NCBI RefSeq assembly: GCF_019218295.1
Contig: NZ_JAHUZF010000006.1
Coordinates: 62,001-126,000, forward strand
Origin: Maritimibacter sp. DP1N21-5
Lineage (GTDB): Bacteria; Pseudomonadota; Alphaproteobacteria; Rhodobacterales; Rhodobacteraceae
Direction: 5' to 3'
Length of the DNA stretch: 64,000 nucleotides
In this document: piece after piece, positions 29,436 to 38,262 of the stretch
Position numbering within the stretch: position 1 is the first letter of the stretch
How the letters are laid out: each line of letters begins with the position of its first letter
The notes under the pieces: model-generated
The model's database searches: none
What the model saw: the letters and a program-made list of their open reading frames with translations, nothing else
What the model was told of the DNA's origin: nothing
Translations under genes and position numbers: made by a program

Positions 29436-29988
29436 CGACCGGATCGGCGCCCATCTGGCGCAACGCTTCCACCGCGTAGGTCCGTGCGCGTTGCTTCATC
29501 TGCAAATACTCAAAGTAAGCAATCTCACGCCGTTTGCGGCTGGCCGTATCCGTGCCTTCGACAAATGGTTTGAGCCGTGAGTCCGCGATCTGCACCTCGA
29601 TGGCATTGAGTTGCGAGTAGTATTTCACAACCGGATCAATGATTGATTTCGGCAGGATGTGGATGTTCTCAAGGACCGACTGGAACACCATGTCGTTGTA
29701 TTCCGTGGGCAAAAACGGCACGTAGCCCGCAGCGATGCGGGGCTGCATCGCCTCCCAGACAGCATCGAAATCCTCGCTTTCCAGCACTTCAAGGTAATGC
29801 TTTATCTCGGCCACAAGCGCGCGCTGAACATCCTCGCGCTGCTCATGCCGCAGCCGGGCAGCCGCACGGCGGTTTTGCCTGCCGTTTACGATCCACCCCA
29901 CGGCGACGAAGAGCCCCGCAATGACAGCTTGCCAGATGCGGGGGTCAACGGCCGCCAACCCGTCAAGGATATGACGGGCCGCACTCAC
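29401..29988 (-). CDS. Hypothetical protein with one N-terminal membrane span
   Basis: The 195-residue product has a membrane segment (IWQAVIAGLFVAVGWIVNGR) and then a basic and helical cytoplasmic part (QNRRAAARLRHEQREDVQRA). No known domain is seen. The start is GTG, overlapping the pccA stop as GTGA, so it is translated with pccA. The layout (one span then a helical region) resembles the unrelated gene at 6760. A role connected to propionate metabolism is only suggested by position. Confidence 0.7.
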   Translation of the reverse strand: MSAARHILDGLAAVDPRIWQAVIAGLFVAVGWIVNGRQNRRAAARLRHEQREDVQRALVAEIKHYLEVLESEDFDAVWEAMQPRIAAGYVPFLPTEYNDMVFQSVLENIHILPKSIIDPVVKYYSQLNAIEVQIADSRLKPFVEGTDTASRKRREIAYFEYLQMKQRARTYAVEALRQMGADPVVSNPGSARSDQ

Positions 29989-32003
29989 TCGAATTCCATG
30001 ATCACATCATCGACGGCCAGGCTGTCGCCCGCGCCTGCGTTGATCTTGGACACGATGCCCTTCTTCTCGGCGCGCAGGATGTTTTCCATCTTCATCGCCT
30101 CGATCGTGCAAAGCGCTTGCCCCTCCTGCACCTCGTCACCCTCGGCCACGTCGATCTTCACGACCAAGCCCGGCATGGGGCAGAGCAGCATCTTGGACGT
30201 ATCCGGCGGCAGCTTCTCGGGCATCAGGCGTGCCAGTTCGGCCTGCCGCGGTGAGCGGACATGCACCTTCAGGTCGGCACCGCGGGTGCGGATGCGGAAC
30301 CCGCCCGATACCTTGCCCACTTTCAGAACAAGCGGTGCACCATCGACGGTCATCTCCGCCAGTTGATCCCCCGGCGTCCAATCGCCCGCGACACGAACCG
30401 CCGTCCCATTGAACGAAACGGTCGCCCCATCGTGGTCGGCGTTGACAACCACGTCATAGGACTGCCCCTGCAACGTGACGTTCCAGTCCTTGCCTACCTT
30501 GCGCTCGTGGTTGTCCATGCGGCCAGACACGCGGGCGCGGCGAATTTCCGCGACGCGGTGCATGGCAGCACAGGCGGCGGCCACACGGCGCAAGTCGCTT
30601 TCGGCCAGCTCCACACCTTCAAAGCCTTCGGGATACTCCTCGGCAATGAATGCTGTCGTCATGTCACCGGAAATGAATTTCGGATGGTCCATCACGGCGC
30701 TCAGGAACGGCAGGTTGTGGCCAATGCCTTCGACCTCGAAACTGTCGAGAGCGACGCGCATCGCTTCGATGGCCGTGGCACGGTCAGGGCCCCATGTGCA
30801 CAGCTTGGCAATCATCGGGTCATAATACATGCTGATCTCGCCGCCTTCGTAGACGCCCGTGTCGTTGCGCACGACAATGCTGTCCGGGGTCACACCGGGG
30901 CTGTAGCTCTCGGTCTCGGCCGGGGGGCGGTAGCGGGTCAGACGGCCAATTGACGGCAGAAAGCCGCGATACGGATCCTCGGCATAAAGCCGGTTTTCGA
31001 TGGCCCAGCCGTTCAGCTTCACATCGTCCTGGGTGATCGACAGCTTTTCGCCCGCAGCAACACGGATCATCTGTTCCACCAGATCGACGCCCGTGATCAG
31101 TTCGGTCACCGGGTGCTCCACCTGCAGACGGGTGTTCATTTCGAGGAAGTAGAAATTCTTATCTCCGTCCACGATGAATTCGACGGTCCCGGCGCTGGCA
31201 TAGCCGACGGCCTTGGCCAGAGCGACAGCCTGCTCCCCCATGGCTTTGCGTGTCGCTTCATCAAGGAACGGCGACGGCGCTTCCTCGACCACTTTCTGGT
31301 TCCGCCGCTGGATCGAGCATTCGCGCTCACCCAGATAGATGCCATTGCCATGACTGTCGCAGAGCACTTGAATTTCGATGTGGCGCGGTTGTGTGACGAA
31401 TTTCTCGATGAAAATCCGGTCGTCACCGAAACTGTTGGCCGCCTCGTTCTTGGAAGACTGGAAGCCCTCGCGCGCCTCCTCATCATTCCAGGCAATGCGC
31501 ATCCCCTTGCCACCGCCGCCGGCGGAGGCTTTGAGCATGACGGGATAGCCGATCTCGGTCGAGATTTTGACGGCCTCGTCTGCGTCGTCGATCAGGCCCA
31601 TATAACCGGGGACCGTGCTGACGCCCGCGTCCTGCGCGATTTTCTTCGAGGTGATCTTATCGCCCATCGACTCGATGGCGCCCTTGGGCGGGCCAACGAA
31701 AGCGACGTCCGCTTCTTCCAGCGCTTCGGCGAATTTCGCGTTCTCGGACAAAAAGCCGTAGCCGGGGTGTACAGCCTGCGCGCCCGACTGCTTGATCGCA
31801 TCCATCACCTTGTCGATGACGATATATGATTGGTTGGCGGGCGGTGGCCCGATATGGATCGCCTCGTCCGCCATCTGCACATGCAGTGCCTTGGCATCGG
31901 CATCCGAATAGATGGCAACGGTGGGAATACCCATCTTGCGCGCCGTCTTGATGACGCGGCAGGCGATCTCCCCCCGGTTGGCGATCAGGATCTTGTTGAA
32001 CAT
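29985..32003 (-). CDS. pccA: Propionyl-CoA carboxylase alpha subunit (biotin carboxylase plus biotin carrier)
   Basis: The 672-residue protein carboxylates biotin with ATP and bicarbonate and hands it to PccB. The N-terminus FNKILIANRGEIACRVIKTA and the ATP-grasp glycine loop MLKASAGGGGKGMR are diagnostic; FIEKFVTQPRHIEIQV and EMNTRLQVEHPVTE follow. The C-terminal biotinyl domain has EAMKMEN with the biotinylated Lys near residue 640. The middle BT domain distinguishes it from acetyl-CoA carboxylase AccC (about 450 residues). Alternative acyl-CoA specificity (methylcrotonyl, acetyl) is less likely given scpA and the PccR-like regulator nearby. Confidence 0.94.
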   Translation of the reverse strand: MFNKILIANRGEIACRVIKTARKMGIPTVAIYSDADAKALHVQMADEAIHIGPPPANQSYIVIDKVMDAIKQSGAQAVHPGYGFLSENAKFAEALEEADVAFVGPPKGAIESMGDKITSKKIAQDAGVSTVPGYMGLIDDADEAVKISTEIGYPVMLKASAGGGGKGMRIAWNDEEAREGFQSSKNEAANSFGDDRIFIEKFVTQPRHIEIQVLCDSHGNGIYLGERECSIQRRNQKVVEEAPSPFLDEATRKAMGEQAVALAKAVGYASAGTVEFIVDGDKNFYFLEMNTRLQVEHPVTELITGVDLVEQMIRVAAGEKLSITQDDVKLNGWAIENRLYAEDPYRGFLPSIGRLTRYRPPAETESYSPGVTPDSIVVRNDTGVYEGGEISMYYDPMIAKLCTWGPDRATAIEAMRVALDSFEVEGIGHNLPFLSAVMDHPKFISGDMTTAFIAEEYPEGFEGVELAESDLRRVAAACAAMHRVAEIRRARVSGRMDNHERKVGKDWNVTLQGQSYDVVVNADHDGATVSFNGTAVRVAGDWTPGDQLAEMTVDGAPLVLKVGKVSGGFRIRTRGADLKVHVRSPRQAELARLMPEKLPPDTSKMLLCPMPGLVVKIDVAEGDEVQEGQALCTIEAMKMENILRAEKKGIVSKINAGAGDSLAVDDVIMEFE

Positions 32004-32035
32004 AGGGCCTCACTTCTCTGGGTCTTGAAACGCAA

Positions 32036-32066
32036 AACACCGCCTTGCCCGGAGGCAAGACGGCGT
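32036..32066 (-). terminator. Second hairpin with T-run downstream of the small lipoprotein gene
   Basis: On the minus strand, CGCCGTCTTGCC, loop TCCG and GGCAAGGCGG are followed by TGTTTT. It lies between the small lipoprotein gene and pccA. The stem has one bulge. Confidence 0.5.
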
Positions 32067-32080
32067 TCCGCGTGTGACTG

Positions 32081-32102
32081 AAAAACGCGCGTCAGGCGCG
32101 CG
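32081..32102 (-). terminator. Rho-independent terminator of the small lipoprotein gene
   Basis: On the minus strand CGCGCG, loop CCTGA, CGCGCG is followed by five T. It starts about 10 nt after the stop codon at 32112, so the gene is transcribed apart from pccA. Confidence 0.75.
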
Positions 32103-32111
32103 GCGCTGGTG

Positions 32112-32315
32112 TTAGCAGCGGCTTGGGTAACGGTCGCAATAAAGCACGTTGGCACCGGCACCGACCGCTGCACCTGCAACGGCGTTGCCGCCAAGTGCTG
32201 CGGAACCGACGCCGCCGACGGCGCCACCAAGGACAGCCTGCTCACCCACCGTGTCACCACAGGCGGCCAGACCGAACGCGGCCGCGGTGGCAAGGATTGC
32301 GAATTTGATACGCAT
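32112..32315 (-). CDS. Small glycine-rich lipoprotein
   Basis: The 67-residue protein has a lipobox FGLAACG (Cys19) after MRIKFAILATAAA, so it is likely lipid-anchored. The mature part is a Gly/Ala repeat (GGAVGGVGSAALGGNAVAGA), a glycine-zipper-like helix, ending CDRYPSRC. AAGGAAG precedes the start. Similar lipoproteins are common next to pccA in Rhodobacterales, with unknown role. It is flanked by its own terminator(s), between pccA and the tail at 32316-32736. Confidence 0.75.
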   Translation of the reverse strand: MRIKFAILATAAAFGLAACGDTVGEQAVLGGAVGGVGSAALGGNAVAGAAVGAGANVLYCDRYPSRC

Positions 32316-32736
32316 AATGATCTTCCTTTATCTGACGTCTTTGTCCTGTGACAAACGCCACGGTCGATCAATCGTTCCCACCGACATGCGGTGGAACGCG
32401 CACCAGACCGCCGAAACCGGCTGGTGCGAACACCGGTTTGCCGCCGATCCGCCATATGAACCACAGATGCGCAGGATGCTGCCGCAGCATCACGCGACGG
32501 CACGAAAAAAAAGGTGGGCAGCATGATGTCTTGCGACATGTGCTGCCCACCAGGGGAAGGGGTACGGAAATGGTACACAACGCCGCAGATAACCTGGGGA
32601 AGCGGCGCTGCTTGATCACGCTCGCACGCTTTTTCGACGCGCACAAAGGGGTTGTGAGAGGACCGGCGGGAATGAGCCATGTTTCGCCAAATACGGGAAT
32701 TCGACGGCAAGAAAGCGCCGATGAGAGCTAGCAACA
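32316..32736. other. 421-bp gene-poor stretch: 3' tail, terminator and lipoprotein promoter region
   Basis: No gene is supported. The part nearest 32736 is a 185-nt tail between the stop of the 118-residue gene and the hairpin at 32513. The part 32316-32500 precedes the lipoprotein gene and should hold its promoter. A second palindrome GATGCTGCCGCAGCATC lies at 32475-32491. Confidence 0.5.
32505..32551 (-). terminator. Strong rho-independent terminator (minus strand)
   Basis: GGTGGGCAGCA (32513-32523) pairs perfectly with TGCTGCCCACC (32541-32551), with an inner ATGTC/GACAT stem around TTGC. On the minus strand it is followed directly by eight T (32512 to 32505). It terminates transcription from the 118-residue gene ending at 32737 or from an RNA within the tail. 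Confidence 0.85.
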
Positions 32737-33093
32737 TCAGTCCCACCCCTCTTGAAAAGCGTCAGGGAAAGACACACGCGCAGCAGTCTCATCAATCTGC
32801 AAAAGTGCTTCATAATCAGCAGGATCAAAGGGATCTGTGGCCGGAATCACTTCACGCCCGAAAAGCCAGGACAGGCGCCCTGCATCCAGATTGCCACGCT
32901 CGAACGGTTCAGTGCCGAAATGTGCCCACAAAGCAGCCATGAACGCCGCATCCGCACGCCGGTCTGCCGGTTTGCGATCGGCAAAACGTTCGCGCCGCTG
33001 CAGCGGTGTGACCCCCTTGGGGTTCGGACGGCGAATTGTGAATTGGAAGTCTGTGCCGGTCAGTCGACCGGGGAAACCGCGATGTTTCAGCAT
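32737..33093 (-). CDS. Conserved-looking hypothetical protein between pccA and pccB
   Basis: This encodes 118 residues, soluble, no signal peptide. It starts MLKHRGFPGRLTGTDFQFTI and contains RRADAAFMAALWAHFGTEPF and PATDPFDPADYEALLQIDET. I recognise no domain; it is Arg-rich in the first half and acidic in the second. It lies 57 nt downstream of the 47-residue lipoprotein gene on the same strand, and a strong hairpin AGGGCGGGC/GCCCGCCCT (33121-33144) without T-run separates them. Confidence 0.65.
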   Translation of the reverse strand: MLKHRGFPGRLTGTDFQFTIRRPNPKGVTPLQRRERFADRKPADRRADAAFMAALWAHFGTEPFERGNLDAGRLSWLFGREVIPATDPFDPADYEALLQIDETAARVSFPDAFQEGWD

Positions 33094-33150
33094 GCGCTGC
33101 CCCCCGCGGTGAGGGGTGTCAGGGCGGGCAGAAACGCCCGCCCTGCAGAA

Positions 33151-33294
33151 TTACTTGAACTTGCCCGTGTGGACAGGCTCTTGGCTGATGGGCTCTGGCT
33201 CGACAACGACGAACTCTTCGTTGTTGTTGCGGGCGCATGCTGCGACCAGAACCATGAGGCTAACCATGCCCAACACTTTGATGCTCTTCGACAT
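33151..33294 (-). CDS. 47-residue lipoprotein
   Basis: The ATG at 33294 follows AGGAGAGAC, a strong SD. The peptide starts MSKSIKVLGMVSLMVLVAAC, with a lipobox VAAC giving Cys20, then ARNNNEEFVVVEPEPISQEP and a basic end HTGKFK. It is a lipoprotein of only 28 mature residues, acidic and Pro-rich. Comparable tiny lipoproteins occur near pcc genes in Rhodobacterales; role unknown. Confidence 0.75.
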   Translation of the reverse strand: MSKSIKVLGMVSLMVLVAACARNNNEEFVVVEPEPISQEPVHTGKFK

Positions 33295-33472
33295 CTGTCT
33301 CTCCTGTAGTCAACTTCCAGACACGCAAAATCACGCGCCTGATGCGAGGTAAGGGGGTCTTGGGGACCCCTTGGGCTGCATATACGTGATTTTCGGGCTG
33401 AAAGATACGGGTGCAGACAGGCTTGCGCGTGTTGTGGCCTCAAAGACGCATATGCAAAATTCCGCTGAGCCA

Positions 33473-33961
33473 TCACAATGCCTCCCAGACACAACCGTTG
33501 GGCCCCGGACGGAAGGCCTCGAAAAACTGTGTCGCGTCAGGATCAGTCGTACCGAAAGCGACAGGTCGATCCATAAGCGAGATCACAACGACGTCTGCGC
33601 TCAATCCGAAGTTGGACATATATGAAAGTGCAAACCCATCGCAGAGCGCTTGAAAATCCGGCTCGGCTTCCGCGTAAGTCACGGTCCCCGACTCCCGTGC
33701 GATGTCCGGCGCCAGAAACCGGAAACGCATCCACATTTCAGCACCAACTTCATCGATCAGGACTTCGGATAGTGAAACTGGTTGGCCGGATGGCACATCC
33801 TCGGCAAACAATGGAGTTGCATAAAGCATCAAGGCCGAAACGCAGCCCCGGACCCATTCCCGTTTCCAGGTCCGGGCTCCTCCCTCCGGGGCTGCTGTGC
33901 GTGCGGTGATAACCCGTCGCACTGTTCCGTTCGGCACAGTATGTTGCCTGTCACCCTTCAT
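33473..33961 (-). CDS. DUF6497-like secreted protein
   Basis: The 162-residue frame has a hydrophobic signal-like region not at the very start (VRGCVSALMLYATPLFAEDV, about residues 37-56), followed by PVSLSEVLIDEVGAEMWMRF, FLAPDIARESGTVTYAEAEP and a C-terminal GPNGCVWEAL. The ATG at 33961 overlaps the cupin stop (ATGA), but a GTG about residue 37 would give a normal signal peptide and may be the true start. The domain resembles DUF6497. Secretion is likely; function unknown. Confidence 0.6.
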   Translation of the reverse strand: MKGDRQHTVPNGTVRRVITARTAAPEGGARTWKREWVRGCVSALMLYATPLFAEDVPSGQPVSLSEVLIDEVGAEMWMRFRFLAPDIARESGTVTYAEAEPDFQALCDGFALSYMSNFGLSADVVVISLMDRPVAFGTTDPDATQFFEAFRPGPNGCVWEAL

Positions 33962-34353
33962 CGTGCATCTTCTTCTTGCGTTGTAAAGGTCGCAGGCGAG
34001 GTGATTTCAATCAATTCGAGGTCGTCAGAGTGCCGAATCTCCCGGTGCACGATCCCTGGAGGCTGCAAAACACAGGAGCATGCACGCAGCACATGTTCCC
34101 CCTGCCCCTGATATTCAAACACCACCCAGCCCTTGATGACGTAGACCATCTGGAAGTCCAGATCATGTGAATGCCAGGTGCCGGAGCTCTCCATTCCGGG
34201 AACGGCGCGGATCACATGCGCACCATAAGCGCCCTTGGTCGCCTCGGAGATGCCAAGCTGACGATACTCGAAAAAGGGGCGGAGGCCTTCGGATTGGAAC
34301 GCGCCGCTATCCGCGTGCGAGATCGCAAAAGCCTGGTTTTTCCACAAACTCAT
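33958..34353 (-). CDS. Cupin domain protein
   Basis: The 131-residue protein has cupin motif 1-like SGTWHSHDLDFQMVYVIKGW (two His and a later Gly) and motif 2-like LQPPGIVHREIRHSDDLEL with a His. These form a single beta-barrel that usually binds a metal. The ATG at 34353 overlaps the stop of the upstream gene (ATGA), with GGGGTGG as SD. Substrate unknown; a small-molecule-binding or dioxygenase role is possible. Confidence 0.75.
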   Translation of the reverse strand: MSLWKNQAFAISHADSGAFQSEGLRPFFEYRQLGISEATKGAYGAHVIRAVPGMESSGTWHSHDLDFQMVYVIKGWVVFEYQGQGEHVLRACSCVLQPPGIVHREIRHSDDLELIEITSPATFTTQEEDAR

Positions 34354-34688
34354 GGCCGCCACCCCGCATGGCGAACCCAACGCGCGCGGTTGGAGGCGTC
34401 ATTCAAAACTGCATCGGCGCGTGCAAAAACGACCGCAGGTACCGGCCCAGCCGCACGTCCACCCGCCGTAACGCGCCAGCCCTCGGCAACGCTCTCCAGC
34501 CGCACGACCGGAGAAAAGCCCCGTACATTTTGCAATGCGCGCCAAAGATCCTGACGGATCTGGTGAGCCAGTCGAATGGCCTTCCCGCGCGGCAAAACAG
34601 TACGGGCCGCAAAATCAAACCGCGCGGGCAAATGACGGCAAAGCGTAATGCTGTCGCCGTCACTCAAGAGATGCCAGCGACGTCTCAT
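34350..34688 (-). CDS. Hypothetical protein coupled to the cupin gene
   Basis: The 112-residue basic protein starts MRRRWHLLSDGDSITLCRHL and has no signal or membrane span. RLAHQIRQDLWRALQNVRGF and SVAEGWRVTAGG suggest an alpha/beta fold, and the end is ARWVRHAGWRP. I recognise no family. It overlaps the cupin gene by 4 nt. Upstream, 121 bp separate it from the next gene on the same strand. Confidence 0.65.
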   Translation of the reverse strand: MRRRWHLLSDGDSITLCRHLPARFDFAARTVLPRGKAIRLAHQIRQDLWRALQNVRGFSPVVRLESVAEGWRVTAGGRAAGPVPAVVFARADAVLNDASNRARWVRHAGWRP

Positions 34689-34809
34689 GATTTGTCCCTC
34701 GCAGGTCCGCCGATGACCGCATCAGCGACGACACGGCGACGCCACGCAATCAAAGCTGCGCCAATTCTGACAGAAGCGCGTTCCGCACACATTCTGCGAG
34801 GGGCTTGCG

Positions 34810-35283
34810 TCATCCGAAGAACCGGATGCCGCGGCAGTTCGCATTCGAGAATGCTGGCTGAACATCAACGGAAGTACTGGACACCGAAACAAAGTCTCCA
34901 GTGTTTTTGACACGTGGCCACACCAGTTGAATCACGATCCGGCTGTAGTTACGTCCCGAAAGCTCCTGCTTCACCCGAGGCAAGAAAGTGCGGCAAACCG
35001 CAAGCATACGATTGCGAACAACTTGGCGTGACCCCGAATGACTGCCGAACATTGCGACAACGATCTCACCCGCAGCGTTCCTGCTTGATCGGGAACTGGC
35101 GCCATCGTCACGGGTCAGCGTGGTGGTGATCGATGATGTCCCTACTTCGAGCAGACAACCATAGGAGCCGTCGCCCAGGTCGAACGCTTGCTTACCACGA
35201 CACTCACGCTCCTGCTGCGCCATCGCAGGCAACGCAAAACACATCACTAGGACAGTAAGAATGTACCGCACTTTTTTCTCCAT
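34810..35283 (-). CDS. Secreted hypothetical protein
   Basis: The 157-residue protein has a signal peptide (MEKKVRYILTVLVMCFALPA, cleavage AMA/QQ). The mature part is Ser/Thr/Arg-rich with about four Cys (ERECRGK, GSYGCLLEV, AVCRTFL, NANCRGIRF), which could form two disulfides. Composition is a little AT-richer than pccB. I recognise no domain. It starts 32 nt downstream of the pccB stop, so it may be read with pccB. Confidence 0.65.
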   Translation of the reverse strand: MEKKVRYILTVLVMCFALPAMAQQERECRGKQAFDLGDGSYGCLLEVGTSSITTTLTRDDGASSRSSRNAAGEIVVAMFGSHSGSRQVVRNRMLAVCRTFLPRVKQELSGRNYSRIVIQLVWPRVKNTGDFVSVSSTSVDVQPAFSNANCRGIRFFG

Positions 35284-35315
35284 TTCCGTATTGGGGATCG
35301 CACCGTGCGATTCCC

Positions 35316-36848
35316 CTATAGCGGGATATTATCGTGCTTCTTCCACGGCATAGGAGTCTTCTTGTTGCGCAGTGACGCAAAGGCACGGCTGACCCGCTTG
35401 CGGGTCGACCGGGGCTGGATCACCTCGTCGATGAACCCACGCTCGGCCGCCACAAACGGATTGGCAAAGCGATCCTCATAGTCCTTGGTGTGCTGCGCCG
35501 TCTTCTCGGCGTCACCCAGATCGGCACGGTGGATGATCTCGGTCGCACCCTTGGCACCCATCACCGCAATCTCAGACGTGGGCCAGGCATAGTTGAAATC
35601 AGCCGCCAGATGTTTGGACGCCATCACAACGTAAGCACCGCCATAGGCTTTGCGGGTAATGACCGTCACCTTCGGCACCGTCGCCTCACCATAGGCGTAA
35701 AGCAGCTTCGCGCCGTGTTTGATCACGCCACCGTATTCCTGTGTCGTTCCGGGCAGGAAGCCGGGCACGTCAACAACGGTCAGGATCGGAATGTCGAAGC
35801 AGTCGCAGAAGCGCACAAAGCGTGCCGCCTTGCGCGCGCTGTCGATGTCCAGAACGCCCGCCAACACCATGGGCTGGTTGGCGACAACACCCACGGTGCG
35901 CCCCTCAAGTCGGATGAACCCGGTGATGATGTTCTTGGCAAACTCTTCCTGCAACTCGTAGAAGTCGCCCTCGTCCGCGAGCTTCACGATCAGCTCTTTC
36001 ATGTCGTAGGGCACGTTCGGGTTGTCGGGCACCAGCGTATCAAGGCTCGTCTCGATCCGGTCCGGCTCGTCAAAGAAGGGGCGGACGGGCGGCTTCTCAC
36101 GATTGTTGAGGGGCAGGAAGTCCACGAGGCGGCGCACTTCGGCCAGTGCTTCCACGTCGTTGTCAAAGGCCGCATCGGCCACCGACGACTTCTTGGTGTG
36201 GGTGGACGCGCCGCCCAATTCCTCGGCCGTCACCTGTTCGTTGGTCACGGTTTTCACAACGTCCGGACCCGTCACGAACATATATGAGCTGTCTTTGACC
36301 ATAAAGATGAAGTCGGTCATGGCAGGCGAATACACAGCACCACCGGCGCACGGGCCCATGATGACGGAAATCTGCGGCACCACGCCCGACGCCATGATGT
36401 TGCGCTGGAACACCTCACCATAACCGGCAAGGCTGTCGACGCCTTCCTGAATACGCGCACCACCTGAGTCGTTGATGCCGATGACCGGCGCACCGTTCTC
36501 GACTGCCTTGTCCATGATCTTGCAGATCTTGGCTGCATGAGTTGCCGACACGGATCCACCCAGAACCGTAAAGTCCTGAGAAAAGACATAGACCTGCCGT
36601 CCGTTGATCGTGCCCCAGCCGGTGACAACGCCGTCGCCTGCAGGTTTCTGCTTTTCCATCCCGAAATCGGTGCAGCGATGCGTGACGAACATGTCGAACT
36701 CTTCGAACGATCCCTCGTCCAGAAGCAGATCAATACGCTCCCGTGCGGTCAGCTTGCCGCGCCCGTGTTGCGCGTCGATCCGTTTTTGCCCGCCGCCAAG
36801 ACGCGCATCCGCGCGCCGTGATTCCAATTCGGTCAGAATATCTTTCAT
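35316..36848 (-). CDS. pccB: Propionyl-CoA carboxylase beta subunit (carboxyltransferase)
   Basis: The 510-residue protein transfers the carboxyl group from biotin on PccA to propionyl-CoA. It has both carboxyltransferase halves: [20 protein letters not shown] and [17 protein letters not shown] (N-terminal), and [29 protein letters not shown] [16 protein letters not shown] and [20 protein letters not shown] (C-terminal). The length is normal. It is first in the minus-strand pcc run; the regulator gene lies beyond the divergent MFS gene. TGCAAA-type sites about 70-110 bp upstream suggest PccR control. Confidence 0.95.
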   Translation of the reverse strand: MKDILTELESRRADARLGGGQKRIDAQHGRGKLTARERIDLLLDEGSFEEFDMFVTHRCTDFGMEKQKPAGDGVVTGWGTINGRQVYVFSQDFTVLGGSVSATHAAKICKIMDKAVENGAPVIGINDSGGARIQEGVDSLAGYGEVFQRNIMASGVVPQISVIMGPCAGGAVYSPAMTDFIFMVKDSSYMFVTGPDVVKTVTNEQVTAEELGGASTHTKKSSVADAAFDNDVEALAEVRRLVDFLPLNNREKPPVRPFFDEPDRIETSLDTLVPDNPNVPYDMKELIVKLADEGDFYELQEEFAKNIITGFIRLEGRTVGVVANQPMVLAGVLDIDSARKAARFVRFCDCFDIPILTVVDVPGFLPGTTQEYGGVIKHGAKLLYAYGEATVPKVTVITRKAYGGAYVVMASKHLAADFNYAWPTSEIAVMGAKGATEIIHRADLGDAEKTAQHTKDYEDRFANPFVAAERGFIDEVIQPRSTRKRVSRAFASLRNKKTPMPWKKHDNIPL

Positions 36849-36918
36849 GCTGTCCCCGCTGGTGGTTTGGGTGGCTTATACAGGTGCACATACGCGCGAT
36901 TGAAGGATCAATCGGAAT

Positions 36919-36960
36919 ATTTGCAAATCTTATTCAGTGGCGGTGATGCAAATTGCAAAA
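36919..36960. promoter_or_regulatory. Candidate PccR/ScfR operator upstream of pccB
   Basis: A perfect palindrome ATTTGCAAAT lies at 36919-36928, then TGCAAATTGCAAAA at 36947-36960, giving two tandem TGCAAA half-sites. It is in the region shared with the divergent MFS gene. The same arrangement precedes the regulator gene (38263-38300). From memory, PccR of Rhodobacter sphaeroides recognises TTTGCAAA-type sequences. Confidence 0.7.
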
Positions 36961-37028
36961 CAGCAAAACACACCTATGCGTGCATCACTGCACTGGACAG
37001 TTCACTTTCTCAGACATACCTCAGCCCA

Positions 37029-38246
37029 ATGCAAGCGCCGCCCAAGGTCCGATTTCTGGACCGCACGACCCCGCCACATATCATCACGCTGATCCTCTTG
37101 GCCGGAGTGTCGGCCATGGTGATGAACATGTTCCTGCCCAGCCTGCCGAACATGACGGCCTATTTCGACACCGAATATCGTCTGATGCAGCTGTCGGTCG
37201 CGCTGTACCTTGCCGTCTCGGCCATCATGCAGACGATCATCGGGCCCATCTCGGACAATCTCGGCCGGCGCAAGGTGCTGATGTGGGGAATTGGCCTGTT
37301 CATGCTTGCAACACTGGGCTGCATCTATGCGCCCAGCGCAGAGGTTTTCCTGTTCTTCCGCATGTGCCAGGCCATAATCGCCGTCGCCATGGTGCTGAGC
37401 CGCGCCATCATCCGCGACCTCTATGATCAGGATCACTCCGCCTCCATGATCGGATACGTCACCATGGGCATGGCGGTTGTGCCGATGATCTCCCCCTTCT
37501 TCGGCGGCCTGCTGGACGAAGGGCTGGGATGGAAGTCGGTATTCTGGTTCTTCTTCTTCACAGGCGCCTTGCTCTTGTGGCTCGTCCATCGGGACGTGGG
37601 CGAAACGGCGCAGCCCTCTTCTAAATCGCTGATTGGACAATTCAAGGAATACCCGGAACTCCTCCGCTCCCCCCGCTTCTGGGGTTATTCGCTGGCGGCG
37701 GCCTTCTGCTCCGGCTCGTTCTTCGCCTATCTCGGCGGCGCCCCGTTCGTGGGCACCGAAGTTTTCGGCATGACGCCAGCGGTCCTCGGCTTCTTCTTTG
37801 GCGCACCTGCCGTCGGCTACTTCGTCGGCAACGGCCTCAGCGGGCGTTACGCAACCCGTTTCGGTGTGAACCGTCTGGTCCTCTGGGGCTCCATCGCGAA
37901 TGCGTTCGGCACATTCGTATCCCTCGGCATCTTCGTGGTTGGCATGGGCACGCCCCTGTCCTTCTTCGGCATGATGACCTTCGTGGGCCTCGGCAACGGC
38001 CTCGTGATCCCGAACGCCACCGCGGGGATGCTGTCGGTGCGGCCGCATCTGGCGGGCACCGCCTCGGGCCTGGGCGGCGCGATCATGATCGGCGGCGGCG
38101 CGGCCCTTTCGGCACTGGCAGGCTTCCTACTGACGCCCGAAACCGGCGCATACCCCCTGCTCTACATCATGTGCATCACAGGCGTCTGCGCTCTACTGGC
38201 CATCGGCGCGGTCTATCGCCGCGAGCGGAGACTGGCGGTGGCGTAA
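37029..38246 (+). CDS. MFS transporter, Bcr/CflA multidrug-efflux type
   Basis: The 405-residue protein has 12 predicted membrane segments. The opening PPHIITLILLAGVSAMVMNM and FLPSLPNMTAYFDTEY (the Bcr/CflA LPxLPxxAxxF-like motif), motif A GPISDNLGRRKVLMWG and VLSRAIIRDLYDQDHSASMI identify the drug:H+ antiporter-1 family. The ATG at 37029 is used; the longer frame runs into the operator region. The divergent position next to pccB and the shared TGCAAA cluster suggest co-regulation with propionate metabolism, and export of an organic acid is possible. Confidence 0.85.
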   Translation: MQAPPKVRFLDRTTPPHIITLILLAGVSAMVMNMFLPSLPNMTAYFDTEYRLMQLSVALYLAVSAIMQTIIGPISDNLGRRKVLMWGIGLFMLATLGCIYAPSAEVFLFFRMCQAIIAVAMVLSRAIIRDLYDQDHSASMIGYVTMGMAVVPMISPFFGGLLDEGLGWKSVFWFFFFTGALLLWLVHRDVGETAQPSSKSLIGQFKEYPELLRSPRFWGYSLAAAFCSGSFFAYLGGAPFVGTEVFGMTPAVLGFFFGAPAVGYFVGNGLSGRYATRFGVNRLVLWGSIANAFGTFVSLGIFVVGMGTPLSFFGMMTFVGLGNGLVIPNATAGMLSVRPHLAGTASGLGGAIMIGGGAALSALAGFLLTPETGAYPLLYIMCITGVCALLAIGAVYRRERRLAVA

Positions 38247-38262
38247 CTCTTGCGCCCACAGC

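Noticed and set aside
31985..32746. 253-codon minus-strand frame starting with a short hydrophobic stretch after the 118-residue gene
   Set aside because: It runs through the terminator at 32505-32551 and across the lipoprotein gene in another frame; no coding character.
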